Assembly (NCBI GenBank): GCA_026706075.1
Contig: JAPOZM010000122.1
Span: forward strand, 100,537 to 164,536
Direction of reading: 5' to 3'
DNA length: 64,000 bases
Source of the DNA: Gemmatimonadaceae bacterium
GTDB taxonomy: Bacteria > Latescibacterota > UBA2968 > UBA8231
Program-made: the position numbers and the translations under genes
Notes under the pieces: generated by a model
The model's input: the letters and a program-made list of their open reading frames with translations, nothing else
What the model was told of the DNA's origin: nothing
Database searches by the model: none
Shown here: in pieces, positions 6,648 through 15,991 of the stretch
Layout of the letters: the number at the start of each line of letters is the position of its first letter
Numbering within the stretch: the first letter of the stretch is position 1

Positions 6648-8773
6648 GGACACTCCTCTCCTCCCTCGCCCTCCTCGTCGATGGCGATCCGGGCCTCGGC
6701 GCGCGCCGGCTCGAGGAGATCCTCGTCGCGCAGCAGGTGGGCCACCCGGAGCTCCGGCATCCCCGCCTGTCTCGTGCCCATCACCTCTCCTGGTCCCCTC
6801 AGTTCCAAATCCTTTCGTGCCAGTTCGAAACCATCCATGGTCTCACACAATGAATGAAGTCTGGCCCGGGCGCCTGCGTCGTCCTCGCCCGAAGCGTGGT
6901 CCACGAGGATGCAATAGGCCGCCGACGCCCCCCGGCCGACGCGGCCTCGCAACTGGTGCAACTGCGCGAGGCCGAAGCGCTCGGCGTGCTCCACCACCAT
7001 CACCGCGGCGTTCGGGACGTCGACCCCGACCTCGATGACCGTGGTCGCCACCAGGACGTCGATCTCCCCTTCGGCGAACCGGCTCATGATGCCGGTCTTG
7101 TCGTCGGCTGACAGCCGTCCGTGCAGGAGTTCCAACCGCAGCTCCTTCAACGGTCCCCGGGCCAGTTCCTCGAAGCCGGCCCGGGCCGAGTTGAGATCGG
7201 AGCGCTCCGACTCCTCGATGACCGGATAGACCACGTAGGCCTGGCGTCCCTCCGCCACCTGGTCGACGAGAAAGGCGTGGATCCGTTCCCGGTGGGAGGG
7301 GTCCCGCCGGACGGTGCGCACCGCCTGGCGCCCCGGCGGCATCTCGTCGATGACCGAGACCGCCAGATCGCCGTAGAGAGTCATGGCGAGGGAGCGGGGG
7401 ATCGGCGTGGCGGTCATGATCAGCAGGTCGATCCCCTCGCCCTTGGCCGACAGGCGAGTGCGCTGGGCGACGCCGAAGCGATGCTGCTCGTCGACCACGG
7501 CCAGCCCCAGCCGTGCGAAGCAGACCCCTTCCTCGATCAGGGCGTGGGTGCCGACCGCGATGCGGACGGCGCCGCTGGCGATCCCCGTCAGGAGCTCGCG
7601 GCGCACCACCGCCCGCTGGCCCCCCTTCAGGAGGACAATTCCCTCGACGCCCGCGGGCGAGGCGAGGCGGCGCAGGGTGTGGAAGTGCTGCTCGGCGAGG
7701 ATCTCGGTGGGAGCCATGAGGGCCGTCTGGCAGCCGCTCTCCACGGCGGCCAGGGCGGCGCACAGGGCGACCAGGGTCTTGCCCGAACCCACGTCGCCGT
7801 GCAGGAGCCGGCGCATGGGGCGGGGCCGTGCCATGTCGGCGCCGATTTCGTCGATGACCCGCAGTTGCGCAGCCGTCGGCTCGAAGGGGATGGAGGCGAG
7901 GAGCCGGGGAACCAGCTCCCGGCTGGCGGGGATGGCACGGCCCGGGCGTCCGGCCAGCTGCCGGCGCCGGCGCTCGAGCTCGCGCTGGAGCAGGAACAGC
8001 TCCTCGAAGGCGAGCCGGCGGCGGGCGCGCTCGGCCGCCCCGAGGTCGGCGGGGAAGTGGGCGTCCTGCAGGGCCTGGCCGAGGCCCATCAGTCCCTGCC
8101 GCGCCTCCCCTCCCCCGGGCAGCTGCGTGCCCACGGAGGACAGCGAGCGCGTCAGGGCATCGCGCATGAGACGCCGGAAACCGCGGCTGCCCAGGCCGCG
8201 CTCCTTCATCTCCGCGCTGGAGCCGTAGAGGGGGACGACGGTCCCCGTGTGCAGCAGTCCGGCCCGGACGGTCTCGGCGTCGGAGAGGTGTTCGTACTCG
8301 GGGTGGCTCACCTGGCGCCGGCCGCGGTAGATCTCGACGCGGCCGCTGAGAGCGATCACGTCCCCGGCCTCGAAGGTGTGGTACCGGGCCCCCTGGAACC
8401 ACACGCACCGCAGTCTGCCGCTGCCGTCCTCGACCTCCACGCTGTGCGGGGGCGAGCGCCGGCCGCGGCGGACGGGGGGCGGCGGCCGGGAGGCGGTCCG
8501 GACGGTGCCGACGAGGGTGACCTCCTCGCCGATGGGGGCCTCGGCGATGGGAACGATCCGGCTGCGGTCGATGAACCGGCGGGGCAGCCGGGCGAGGAGA
8601 TCGGCGGCGGTGGCCAGGCCCAGCTTGCGCAGGGCCCGGGCTCGCAGACGGCCGATCCCCGGCACCTCCTCGATGGCGAGGCGCGCCGGTTCGCCGTCGA
8701 GGAGCGGCAGCGCCGGAGCGACCTCGACCGGCGCCTCCAAGGGGCCGGCGGGGGGTTTCTCACCGGCGGGCAT
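6644..8773 (-). CDS. recG: ATP-dependent DNA helicase RecG
   Basis: Branch-migration helicase that remodels stalled replication forks and R-loops. The protein is 709 residues, a normal length. The N-terminal part has a helix-hairpin-like VPGIGRLRARAL (about 38-49) and the OB-fold wedge domain. The helicase core follows with HGDVGSGKT (Walker A), a DEQHRFG box as motif II (the RecG form of DExH), TATPIPR, and the C-terminal TRG region with HGRLSADDK, ATTVIEVGVDVPNA and QLRGRVGRG. GGAG stands 3 nt before the ATG at 8773. It is divergent from a membrane-protein gene and overlaps the downstream PLP enzyme gene. Confidence 0.97.
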   Translation of the reverse strand: MPAGEKPPAGPLEAPVEVAPALPLLDGEPARLAIEEVPGIGRLRARALRKLGLATAADLLARLPRRFIDRSRIVPIAEAPIGEEVTLVGTVRTASRPPPPVRRGRRSPPHSVEVEDGSGRLRCVWFQGARYHTFEAGDVIALSGRVEIYRGRRQVSHPEYEHLSDAETVRAGLLHTGTVVPLYGSSAEMKERGLGSRGFRRLMRDALTRSLSSVGTQLPGGGEARQGLMGLGQALQDAHFPADLGAAERARRRLAFEELFLLQRELERRRRQLAGRPGRAIPASRELVPRLLASIPFEPTAAQLRVIDEIGADMARPRPMRRLLHGDVGSGKTLVALCAALAAVESGCQTALMAPTEILAEQHFHTLRRLASPAGVEGIVLLKGGQRAVVRRELLTGIASGAVRIAVGTHALIEEGVCFARLGLAVVDEQHRFGVAQRTRLSAKGEGIDLLIMTATPIPRSLAMTLYGDLAVSVIDEMPPGRQAVRTVRRDPSHRERIHAFLVDQVAEGRQAYVVYPVIEESERSDLNSARAGFEELARGPLKELRLELLHGRLSADDKTGIMSRFAEGEIDVLVATTVIEVGVDVPNAAVMVVEHAERFGLAQLHQLRGRVGRGASAAYCILVDHASGEDDAGARARLHSLCETMDGFELARKDLELRGPGEVMGTRQAGMPELRVAHLLRDEDLLEPARAEARIAIDEEGEGGEECP

Positions 8774-8843
8774 GGTCTCCGGAGTCGTCGATCATCCGCT
8801 CGACTTCGGAGGGCAGGCCCGGGGCCGCTCGTCCGGCAGCCGG

Positions 8844-8873
8844 TTGACGATCCGGGAGCCAACCCGGTAGACT
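8844..8873 (+). promoter_or_regulatory. Sigma-70 promoter of the 8924 membrane-protein gene
   Basis: TTGACG (8844-8849), 18-nt spacer, TAGACT (8868-8873) on the plus strand. The predicted start near 8880 gives a leader of about 44 nt before the GTG at 8924. Confidence 0.55.
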
Positions 8874-8923
8874 TGATGCCTCCCTCCCCACGGACTTCCC
8901 CACCGCCAGCGCGTTCCTGACAG

Positions 8924-9403
8924 GTGCCCGAACGCCCGTCGTTTTCCCATTTCCTGATCGGGGCCGCCGCCTTCGAGCGCCCCTCCTTCCTCTACGCCTA
9001 CCTCGTCACCTGGCTGCATCTGCTGGTCAGCGTGCCGATCCTCGTCTTCGGGAAGGAGGTCGCCCTCCTCGCCGCCCTGCCGCCGATGGCCGTCAGCTCC
9101 GTGAGCCTCGGGGTCCTCGTGTACGGCCTGGCGGCGCGGAGACACGGGCTGCTGGTCAACCTCCTGCCTTATGCCGTCGGCCTGCGCCGCGCCCTCGACC
9201 CGCCCTCCCTGGACTATGTCTTCCTCCTCGTGGCCGTCGTCATCTCCCTCACCTCCGTCTACCTGGTGCTGTCCGACGAGTACCGGCGCTTCACCCGTGA
9301 GCAGGGCGGGGGTGAGCGCGGCCCTCCCCTCGGCGTCACCCTCGGCACGGGCGCCGCGATCCTGCTGCTGCTGATCTACGGCATCCACCTCCCGCTCCGC
9401 TGA
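8924..9403 (+). CDS. Hypothetical four-helix inner-membrane protein
   Basis: A 159-residue protein with four likely transmembrane helices at about 22-41, 46-67, 96-116 and 137-155, and a charged cytoplasmic loop before the last. The start must be GTG at 8924: an in-frame TGA lies directly upstream and the next Met is at residue 55. The Shine-Dalgarno is poor. It stands alone between divergent recG and convergent mraY. I do not recognise a family. Confidence 0.7.
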   Translation: MPERPSFSHFLIGAAAFERPSFLYAYLVTWLHLLVSVPILVFGKEVALLAALPPMAVSSVSLGVLVYGLAARRHGLLVNLLPYAVGLRRALDPPSLDYVFLLVAVVISLTSVYLVLSDEYRRFTREQGGGERGPPLGVTLGTGAAILLLLIYGIHLPLR

Positions 9404-9419
9404 TCCCCCTTCCGGCGCT

Positions 9420-10526
9420 TCAGCGGATCTTCAGGGTCGCAAGCCCCATGAGGGCAAGGATTCCGGCGATGATCCAGAAGCGGATGACGATCTTGGTGTC
9501 GGCCAGCCCGCAGGCCTGGAAGTGGTGATGCACGGGAGCGCTCCGGAAGAACCGCCGGCCCAGCCAGCGGATGCCGATCTTCTCCTGGATCACCACCGAG
9601 AGGGCCTCGCCGACGAAGACGCCTCCGACGATGAGAAAGAGGAACTCCTGCTTCACCAGGACGACGACGGTCCCCAGGAGCCCGCCCAGGGCCATGGAGC
9701 CGGTGTCTCCCATGATGACGTTGGCCGGGTAGGAGTTGAACCACAGGAAGCCGAGACAGGCGCCGAAGACGGTGCAGCAGATGATCGTGACCTCTCCGGC
9801 TCCCGGGGTGAAGGGGAAGATGAGGAAGTCGGAGATCTCGGCGTGGCTGGCCACATAGGCGAAGACCCCGTACACGGCGGCGGCGAAGGCGGCGGGCACC
9901 ACGGCGAGCCCGTCGATGCCGTCGGCGATGTTCACGGAGTTGGCGATGGCCACGACGGTGAAGGCGATGAAGGGGACGTAGCCGATGCCGAGATCGATGA
10001 CCGGGGTCTTGACGAAGGGCAGGTAGAGCTTGGTGGCCAGCCCCGCGGGCATGGGGGACAGGGGCTCGATGACGAAGGCCAGCCCGAAGGCCAACCCGAA
10101 GAGGGCCTGGAGGACGAGCTTGGCCGATTCCGAGAGCCCGCGGTCGCTCGTGCCGTGGCGGACCTTCAGATGGTCGTCGAGAGACCCCAGCGCCCCGAAC
10201 CAGATCACCGCCGCCAGGGTCATGAGGACGAAGGTCTCGTGCAGGCGGCACCACAGCAGGCAGCCGCCGAGGACGGCGGCCACCAGCAGGGGGCCGCCGT
10301 AGGTCTTGGTAGCGCGGGCAGTGGCCGGGGGGAAGTCGAAGCTGCGGCGCGTGTCCCGGCGGCCTCCGCGGTAGAGGGCGAGGATGACCCGGTCCCCGAA
10401 GAAGATGGTGAGCAGCAGGGCGGTGATGGCCCCGCCGATGGCGCGGAAGCTGATCGAGTCGAGGAGGCGCAGGAAGGACAGGGCCTCCACGCTCTCGTTC
10501 AGGTAGGTTCCGAGATAGTAGAGCAC
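9420..10526 (-). CDS. mraY: Phospho-N-acetylmuramoyl-pentapeptide transferase MraY
   Basis: Integral membrane enzyme making lipid I from UDP-MurNAc-pentapeptide and undecaprenyl phosphate. The protein is 368 residues with about ten transmembrane helices. The catalytic aspartate motif reads SLDDHLK (usual form DDYLK), followed by NSVNIADGIDGLA, MGDTGSMALGG and the polar APVHHHF motif near residue 340. The start is GTG at 10526; the family N-terminus (MLYYL) matches. The upstream gene is murG-HEAT with a 7-nt gap; in the classic dcw cluster mraY instead precedes murD, ftsW and murG. Here only these two genes are together. Confidence 0.97.
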   Translation of the reverse strand: MLYYLGTYLNESVEALSFLRLLDSISFRAIGGAITALLLTIFFGDRVILALYRGGRRDTRRSFDFPPATARATKTYGGPLLVAAVLGGCLLWCRLHETFVLMTLAAVIWFGALGSLDDHLKVRHGTSDRGLSESAKLVLQALFGLAFGLAFVIEPLSPMPAGLATKLYLPFVKTPVIDLGIGYVPFIAFTVVAIANSVNIADGIDGLAVVPAAFAAAVYGVFAYVASHAEISDFLIFPFTPGAGEVTIICCTVFGACLGFLWFNSYPANVIMGDTGSMALGGLLGTVVVLVKQEFLFLIVGGVFVGEALSVVIQEKIGIRWLGRRFFRSAPVHHHFQACGLADTKIVIRFWIIAGILALMGLATLKIR

Positions 10527-10533
10527 GGCGGAT

Positions 10534-12606
10534 TCAGGAAGCCGCGGGGTCCATGCGCTCCAGGTCCCCGCTGTCGCGGTCCGGATCTCTCTCCAGGCCT
10601 TCGCGAACCCGGCGGGACAGGGAGTCCAGGCTGTCCTTCAGGGGGAAGGCGGGCTCGAAGCTAGGTGAGGTCGAGAGAATCTGCTCCACGTCGGCGGCCA
10701 CATCCCCGGCGTGCACGACCTGCCGTTCCAGCAAACCCTCCAGGGCGTGGACCGTCTCCTGGCGACAGTGCCAGTCGGGGTGCACGTAGAACCTGCGCAG
10801 GTCCGCCAGACGCTCGGGGCGGCAGCCGACACGCCCCAGGGCCTGCAGGGATGCGGCGACGACGGAGCTCGCACGGTCGTCGAGGGCACGGACGAGAGCC
10901 GCCTCCACCTCCTCGTCCCCCGGGTCCGTCTGCTCGCCGAGGAGGCGGGCGGCGGCGACTCTCACCTCGAAGTAGGGGTCCCGGGCGAGGGCTTCCAGGA
11001 CCGCGGACCGAGCCTGGGGTCCGGCCCGCCGCAGGCCGATCATGGAAAGGGGGAAGTCGATGGCGTTGCGCCTGAGGATGCCGGGATGCCGGTAGTCGCC
11101 GCCGACGATGCGCTGGAGCCGGCTGGTGGGCGAGCGGTCTTCGATCAGGTCGAGGACGAGAGGCAGGCGCTCCTCGTAGGCCAGCAGGCCCACCAGCTTG
11201 ACCCCCACGTTGCGGTGCCCGCAGGGGATCTCGTACCAGCCCTCCGAGGCCAGGTGCCGGTCCGCCTGATAGCGAAGGTAGGCGAGTTCCATCGGGCACA
11301 GGGCCTGCACGCCCCCCGCCTCCTCGAGACGCCGGCGCACGTGGTGCAGGAGGCGGTTGGGGTCGGCGGGCACCCCCGGTGGCCCCGACACGGGGTACTC
11401 CAGCTTCGGGGCCGGCGGACGCCGGCCCTGTCCCAGGCCATCGATCTCGCCGAGGATCGCCTCCAGACTGTCCCGGCGGGGCGCCGAGGCGGCGGCGGCG
11501 GCCATCTGCCGACGCTCCTCCGGCCGGTCCAGAAGCTCGAGGACCGCGGCGGCGAGGCGGGACCCGCCGACCCCCATCTCGACGCGCTCCTCGCGGGGGC
11601 GCCAGCTGGCTTCCTCGAAGAGGACGCGGGCAGCCCCGGCCGCCTGAAGGGCCATGGCGTTGATCGCCTGGTGGTCCTCCGCCGCCGTCGACAGGGGCAG
11701 GATCAGCGCCGGCAGGCCGCAGACGCCGACCTCGGTGAGGGTGCTCATTCCGCCCCGGCATACCACGAGGTCGGCGGCGGCGTAGGCGGTCTCGATCTCC
11801 TCGATGTAGTCGAACCGGCGGTACCAGTGGTCGTAGTCCTGGAGGCCGGCCTCCTCCAGGGCCCGGGAGGTCTCGGCCACGGGGTCGTAGCCCTCCGAGA
11901 CGTGGGCCCCCGTGCCGTGGAGGACGATCAGTTCCTCCGCCCGGGAAGCCAGAAGCGGCAGGGCCTCGACGATGGCCCGGTTGATCGTCCTCGACCCCTG
12001 AGACCCTCCAAAGACGAACAGGACCATCCGGTCCCCTTCGATGTTCCAGGCCGCCCGCGCTCCCTTTCGGTCGAGGCATGTCAACTCGCGGCGCACCGGG
12101 AACCCGACCACGGCCACCCGTTTCATGTCGAACCAGCGCGCGGCCTGCTCGAAGACGAGGCCGATGCGGTCGGCGATGCGGCCCACGGCCTGGTTCAGCA
12201 ACCCGGGATGGGCATTCGGCTCGTAGGCGAAGATCCGCGCCCGGCTGAGTCCGATCCTGCGCAGGAAACCGCTGGCGAACAGGATCGGGGCGCTCGCGAA
12301 GCCGCCGGTGGCGAAGACCACGTCGGGGCGGAAGCGCAGCAGAACCAGGATGCCCCCGGCGACGCCGGCGGCCAGGGTCAGGCCGAACCGGAGCAGGGGC
12401 AGGACACGCCGGGTCCTCGGGAAGGGCCTCGAGGGCAACCGCTTGAGCGGGTAGCCCCGGCCGGGCACGACGCGCTCCTCCAGCCGGCCGCGGACGCCCA
12501 CGTACAGGACCCGCGCCTCGGGTTGGCGGCGCCGGATCTCGTCGGCCACCGCCACCGCCGGGTAGACATGGCCGCCGGTACCGCCGCCGGTGAACAGGTA
12601 TCTCAC
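10534..12606 (-). CDS. murG: MurG glycosyltransferase fused to a C-terminal HEAT-repeat domain
   Basis: Residues 1 to about 385 are MurG, which adds GlcNAc to lipid I to make lipid II at the inner face of the membrane. Visible motifs are FTGGGTGGHVYPA (about 5-17), GGSQGSRTIN (about 204) and the donor-sugar loop RGGMSTLTEVG followed by DHQAINA. Standard MurG proteins are 350-380 residues; this one is 690, and the remaining 290 residues after a Pro-rich linker are alpha-helical repeats resembling HEAT/PBS-lyase repeats (for example VRVAAARLLGE and SVVAASLQALGRVG). The GTG at 12606 is chosen because it starts at the family N-terminus and lies downstream of the promoter at 12695-12723. A TTG at 12723 would add 39 Pro/Arg-rich residues without homology. 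The reading frame is continuous, so the fusion is real unless there is a sequencing error. Confidence 0.9.
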   Translation of the reverse strand: MRYLFTGGGTGGHVYPAVAVADEIRRRQPEARVLYVGVRGRLEERVVPGRGYPLKRLPSRPFPRTRRVLPLLRFGLTLAAGVAGGILVLLRFRPDVVFATGGFASAPILFASGFLRRIGLSRARIFAYEPNAHPGLLNQAVGRIADRIGLVFEQAARWFDMKRVAVVGFPVRRELTCLDRKGARAAWNIEGDRMVLFVFGGSQGSRTINRAIVEALPLLASRAEELIVLHGTGAHVSEGYDPVAETSRALEEAGLQDYDHWYRRFDYIEEIETAYAAADLVVCRGGMSTLTEVGVCGLPALILPLSTAAEDHQAINAMALQAAGAARVLFEEASWRPREERVEMGVGGSRLAAAVLELLDRPEERRQMAAAAASAPRRDSLEAILGEIDGLGQGRRPPAPKLEYPVSGPPGVPADPNRLLHHVRRRLEEAGGVQALCPMELAYLRYQADRHLASEGWYEIPCGHRNVGVKLVGLLAYEERLPLVLDLIEDRSPTSRLQRIVGGDYRHPGILRRNAIDFPLSMIGLRRAGPQARSAVLEALARDPYFEVRVAAARLLGEQTDPGDEEVEAALVRALDDRASSVVAASLQALGRVGCRPERLADLRRFYVHPDWHCRQETVHALEGLLERQVVHAGDVAADVEQILSTSPSFEPAFPLKDSLDSLSRRVREGLERDPDRDSGDLERMDPAAS

Positions 12607-12694
12607 GGAAGGGCCGATCGATGAGTCGCCGCGAGGGGCCGCGCGAGCGACAATTGCTGGCCGGGGGAGCTGTCGGGGAGGGATCCTGTTTCCC

Positions 12695-12723
12695 AGTATA
12701 CGGACGGGGTCCGGGTCCGACAA
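12695..12723 (-). promoter_or_regulatory. Sigma-70 promoter of murG-mraY
   Basis: Minus strand TTGTCG (12723-12718), 17-nt spacer, TATACT (12700-12695). The predicted start near 12688 gives an 82-nt leader before the GTG at 12606. It lies between batE and murG, so murG-mraY can be transcribed apart from the Bat operon. Confidence 0.65.
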
Positions 12724-12736
12724 CTCCGGGAACCCC

Positions 12737-13480
12737 TCAGATCACTGTCAAGAGCTCACCGGGCAGCCAGCCGCCGAGACCGTTGGCCAGGCGGACCAGG
12801 ACCCACTCCCCCTCGCGGCGCTCCACGGTCACCTTGGTGCCCTCATGGACGACGAAGACGGGTGTCTGCCCCGGGTCGGGGCCGCTGCGCGCCTGACCGT
12901 CCGCGGCGGTGACTACCGCCTCGGAGAGGGTGACCTCCTGGTAGAGACGCGTTCCGGCGAAGGCTCCGGACCCCAGGATTCCACCGAGGCAGAGGCCGAG
13001 AGCCACGACCGCCGCGGCCCCGGGTCCGCGCACGAGGCGCCAGCCGGCGGCGGCGCACAGTCCGGCCAGGCTCAGGGAGAGGGCCGCGAACAGCTCGTTC
13101 AGAGTCGGGCACAGGTAGAGCCTGTAGAGGAAGCCGCCATCCCCCTCCTCTTCGCGGTCACGCTTGACTCGGCGCAGGAAACGCAGGTTGGCCAGCACGT
13201 CCTCGTCCCGGGGGGCCAGCCTCCGGGCGCGCTCGTACCAGACGACCGCCTCTCCGAGCCGGCCGTCCTTGAAGCAGGCGTTCCCGAGGTTGTAGAAGAG
13301 GCGTGCGTCTCGGACCCCGGTCCCGGCCGCGGCCAGGTAGCGCGTCCGGGCGGCGGCGAACTCGCCCCGCCGGTAGAGGTCGTTGCCCTCGGAGTACAAG
13401 CCCAGCGCGGCGGACTGGGCGGAAGCCTCTCCCGGCGCGAGAGCCAGCCACAGCGCGGCCACGAGCAACGGCCCCCTCAT
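12737..13480 (-). CDS. batE: BatE-like protein: signal peptide, TPR repeats, two membrane helices, SH3-like domain
   Basis: Last gene of the Bat (aerotolerance-type) operon, 247 residues. A signal peptide ends near EASAQS (about 22). Two TPR repeats follow (GNDLYRRGEFAAARTRYLAA and FYNLGNACFKDGRLGEAVVWYERA). Two transmembrane helices lie at about 127-147 and 155-177, and a C-terminal SH3b-like domain (GTKVTVERREGEWVLVRLANGLGGWLP) may bind peptidoglycan or a partner. The ATG at 13480 overlaps the batD stop by 4 nt. The domain order is that of BatE. The biochemical role of Bat proteins is not settled; the module is thought to act in the envelope under stress. Confidence 0.82.
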   Translation of the reverse strand: MRGPLLVAALWLALAPGEASAQSAALGLYSEGNDLYRRGEFAAARTRYLAAAGTGVRDARLFYNLGNACFKDGRLGEAVVWYERARRLAPRDEDVLANLRFLRRVKRDREEEGDGGFLYRLYLCPTLNELFAALSLSLAGLCAAAGWRLVRGPGAAAVVALGLCLGGILGSGAFAGTRLYQEVTLSEAVVTAADGQARSGPDPGQTPVFVVHEGTKVTVERREGEWVLVRLANGLGGWLPGELLTVI

Positions 13481-15252
13481 GACAGGGCCTTGCGCATCAG
13501 GGCGGCGACCTCCTCCGCCTCCGCCATCAGCTCCTCCCGGTCCGACCTGTCGCTGTCGGCGGGGGAGTAGCGACCGAACTCGCAGCGCTCCAGCACGGCC
13601 GCAACCCGGTCGACGAGGTCGGGCCCGAGGCCCCGGTCCTCCAGCTGACGGCGGCAGCGGTCGGGGGTCAGGCCGGGCGCCGGCAGGTCCGCATGGTCGG
13701 CGATGAAGGCCACTACGGCCTCCTGCAGAGCGGCGTGGAAGCCATCCCCTTCGGCCGCCCGCCGCCGGGCTTCGCGAAGGCGGCCCGACAGCGCTCCCCC
13801 GGACCGGCGCCGGCGCGCGTAGCCGGTGTCCTTCACCAGCCTGCGGCGGTGGCGGTGTCTGGCGACGAGGGCCACGTACCCCAGGGGAAGGAGGATGTGG
13901 GCGATCCAGTACCAGAGGCTGCGGTAGAGGGCGGGGGCAGCGCCAATGCGCTCCACGTCGGGCTTGATGTGGCGGATGTCGCTCCCGAGGCGCTCGATCT
14001 CCCTCCGCGTCAGGTCGTACTTCCCGCCGGCCTCGGTCCCGGCGCCGCCGTCGCGGCTGCGGATCTCGATGGGGGCCGTGGAGGTGGTGCGGTAGCTGTG
14101 GGCGGCGGGATCGAAGTAGGTCACCGACAGGGCCGGGATCTCCAGGCGGCCTCCCCTTTCGGGAATCAGGATGTACTCCAGGTTCCGAGCCGCCATGTAC
14201 CTGCCGTCGGCCGAGCGCCCCTCCTCCACCTTCACCTTCGGCTCGTAGACCTCGAAGCCGGCGGGGTCCAGGACGGGCTCGGGTATGCTCTGCACATTGC
14301 CTGTCCCCGTGATCGACACCCTCAGGGTGACCGGATCGCCGGCGCGCAACTCCCGGGGACTGGCCTCGGCGGAGATGTCGAACTCGCCCACGGCGCCGGA
14401 GAAGCCTCGGGGCCGTCCCCGGTCCGGAAGGGGGCGCACGAAGATGGAGAGCGGCTCGCTGCGGAACATCAGGGTGCGGCCACGGCCGAAGACAGGGTCC
14501 TCCAGCAGCGAGCAGGTGAGGCCCATGGCCTCGATGACCTGAGGCCCCGAAGCGGTGGGGAACAGGGCCACGTGGCGCAGGGGCGCAACCTGGAAGGGCA
14601 GGTTGTCGATCACCTCGCGATGTGGTTCCAGCCGCGAGGCGGCGAAGAGCTCCTTGACCCAGAACCCGGTGTACTCCGGAACCTCCGAGAGCCTGGGGCT
14701 GCGCAGGCGGTAGCGGTAGCAGAGGTCGAACCGCACGTTCACCTGCTCCCCTACGTACGCGGTGTCCCGATCGGCCTCGGCGCGCACGAAGATGTCCTCC
14801 TCCAGCCCCCGCTCTCCGGTCCCCACGCCAGCCTTCCTCCCCGCGGCGGCCTTGCTCCGGACGTGCACCTCCACCTGATGCGTGGTCAGGACCTCGCCCT
14901 CCGCCCGCAGCCGCGCGGGACCGATGACGAACCGCCCGGGGTTCCGGGCGTACAAGGTGTACCGAAGCTCCCGGGTGTAGCGGGCCCCGCTCTTGTCGTG
15001 GGACTCCATGTCCATCACCGAGGGTCCGTGGACGATGAACTCCCCCAGGTCGATGGTGGGAGCCGCCAGGTCCCTCAGCGGGCTGACGTCGCTGAGACGC
15101 AGGGTCAACTGGATCGGCTGTGCCGCGGAGACGCTTCCGCGGTCCACGACCAGGGTGAACTCGAGCTCCGCCCGGCCGGGTGTCGCCGTCAGGAGCAGCA
15201 GGGCTGTCAGGGAGCGCCGCAGGCGGCGGGTGGACGCGGGGTTACCAGTCAC
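13477..15252 (-). CDS. batD: BatD-like large periplasmic protein
   Basis: 591 residues: a signal peptide (about 8-28), repeated beta-sandwich (Ig-like) domains typical of BatD, for example VDRGSVSAAQPIQLTLRLSD and VRAEADRDTAYVGEQVNVRFDL. A transmembrane helix lies near residue 445 (WYWIAHILLPLGYVALVA), and a basic cytoplasmic tail of about 130 residues follows. The start is GTG at 15252, overlapping the stop of the upstream batC-like gene by 11 nt; the frame upstream of it is antisense-like and lacks homology. It probably associates in the membrane with the VWA proteins BatA and BatB. The cytoplasmic tail is longer than a simple anchor and contains a predicted helical domain. Confidence 0.85.
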   Translation of the reverse strand: MTGNPASTRRLRRSLTALLLLTATPGRAELEFTLVVDRGSVSAAQPIQLTLRLSDVSPLRDLAAPTIDLGEFIVHGPSVMDMESHDKSGARYTRELRYTLYARNPGRFVIGPARLRAEGEVLTTHQVEVHVRSKAAAGRKAGVGTGERGLEEDIFVRAEADRDTAYVGEQVNVRFDLCYRYRLRSPRLSEVPEYTGFWVKELFAASRLEPHREVIDNLPFQVAPLRHVALFPTASGPQVIEAMGLTCSLLEDPVFGRGRTLMFRSEPLSIFVRPLPDRGRPRGFSGAVGEFDISAEASPRELRAGDPVTLRVSITGTGNVQSIPEPVLDPAGFEVYEPKVKVEEGRSADGRYMAARNLEYILIPERGGRLEIPALSVTYFDPAAHSYRTTSTAPIEIRSRDGGAGTEAGGKYDLTRREIERLGSDIRHIKPDVERIGAAPALYRSLWYWIAHILLPLGYVALVARHRHRRRLVKDTGYARRRRSGGALSGRLREARRRAAEGDGFHAALQEAVVAFIADHADLPAPGLTPDRCRRQLEDRGLGPDLVDRVAAVLERCEFGRYSPADSDRSDREELMAEAEEVAALMRKALS

Positions 15253-15991
15253 GGGCCTCGTCCCGTCCGCGGGCGCGGTAACGCCGCTCCTGGGCCTCCT
15301 CCTCGCGGTCCCGGAGGGCGTCGAGGAGGCGCTCGGCCTCCTCGGGGTCCATGCCGCTCTCCCCCTCCGGCGCCGGCGGCTCCTCGGCTTCACCCTCGGA
15401 GGGCGGTTCGTCCCGGGAGCCTGGATCGGGCTCCGGCGGTTCATCCTCCGGCTCCTCCGAGGGGGGCTGCGGCGGATCTTGCGGCGGTTGCTGTGGTTGC
15501 TCCTCCTCGTCCCGGGGCGGCTGACGGTCCTGGCTTTCCTGCGGCTGGGGTGGGGGCGGCGGCGGCAGCCGCTGAAGGGCGAGCTCCAGGTTGGCCTTGG
15601 CGTCGGCGTCTCCGGGAGCCCGCTCAAGAGCCTGCTGGTAGGCCTCCACGGCCGCCGCGTAGTCCTGCAACTGGAAGTGGGCGTTCCCCTTGTTGTAGTG
15701 GCCGAGAGCCGCCAGGGCCGGATCGTCGGCGGCGCTCACCCGCTCGAACTCCCCGAGGGCGCCCTCGAAGTCGCCGAGCTGGAAGAGGGCGTCTCCCACG
15801 TTGAGGTGGAGCCGCGCCGACTCCGGCCGCTCCACCAGGGCCTCCTTGTAGGCCTGCAGGGCCTCCTCGTAGCGGCCCGCGTCGTAGAGGGCGCGGGCGG
15901 CCTCGTTGAGGGAGACGGCGGGATCCCCGATGGTGCGCGCCTGTGCCCCGGTGACCAGGAGCGCGATCACGGCCAGGACCAGGGCCCTCAC
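15242..15991 (-). CDS. batC: BatC-like TPR protein with Pro/Glu-rich tail
   Basis: 249 residues. A signal peptide (VLAVIALLVTGAQA) is followed by three to four TPR repeats (about 28-140; for example ARALYDAGRYEEALQAYKEA and KGNAHFQLQDYAAAVEAYQQ). A disordered Pro/Gln/Glu-rich stretch of about 70 residues follows, then a short charged helix. Start GTG at 15991 has GGGGGAGG 5 nt upstream and overlaps the batB stop by 4 nt (GTGA). The tail resembles that of BatB/BatC TPR proteins in other Bat operons and may contact the VWA partners. The exact role is unknown. Confidence 0.83.
   Translation of the reverse strand: MRALVLAVIALLVTGAQARTIGDPAVSLNEAARALYDAGRYEEALQAYKEALVERPESARLHLNVGDALFQLGDFEGALGEFERVSAADDPALAALGHYNKGNAHFQLQDYAAAVEAYQQALERAPGDADAKANLELALQRLPPPPPPQPQESQDRQPPRDEEEQPQQPPQDPPQPPSEEPEDEPPEPDPGSRDEPPSEGEAEEPPAPEGESGMDPEEAERLLDALRDREEEAQERRYRARGRDEARDW

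Noticed and set aside
12606..12723. TTG at 12723 as the murG start
   Set aside because: It overlaps the -35 box of the promoter found here and adds residues without homology; the GTG at 12606 fits the family.
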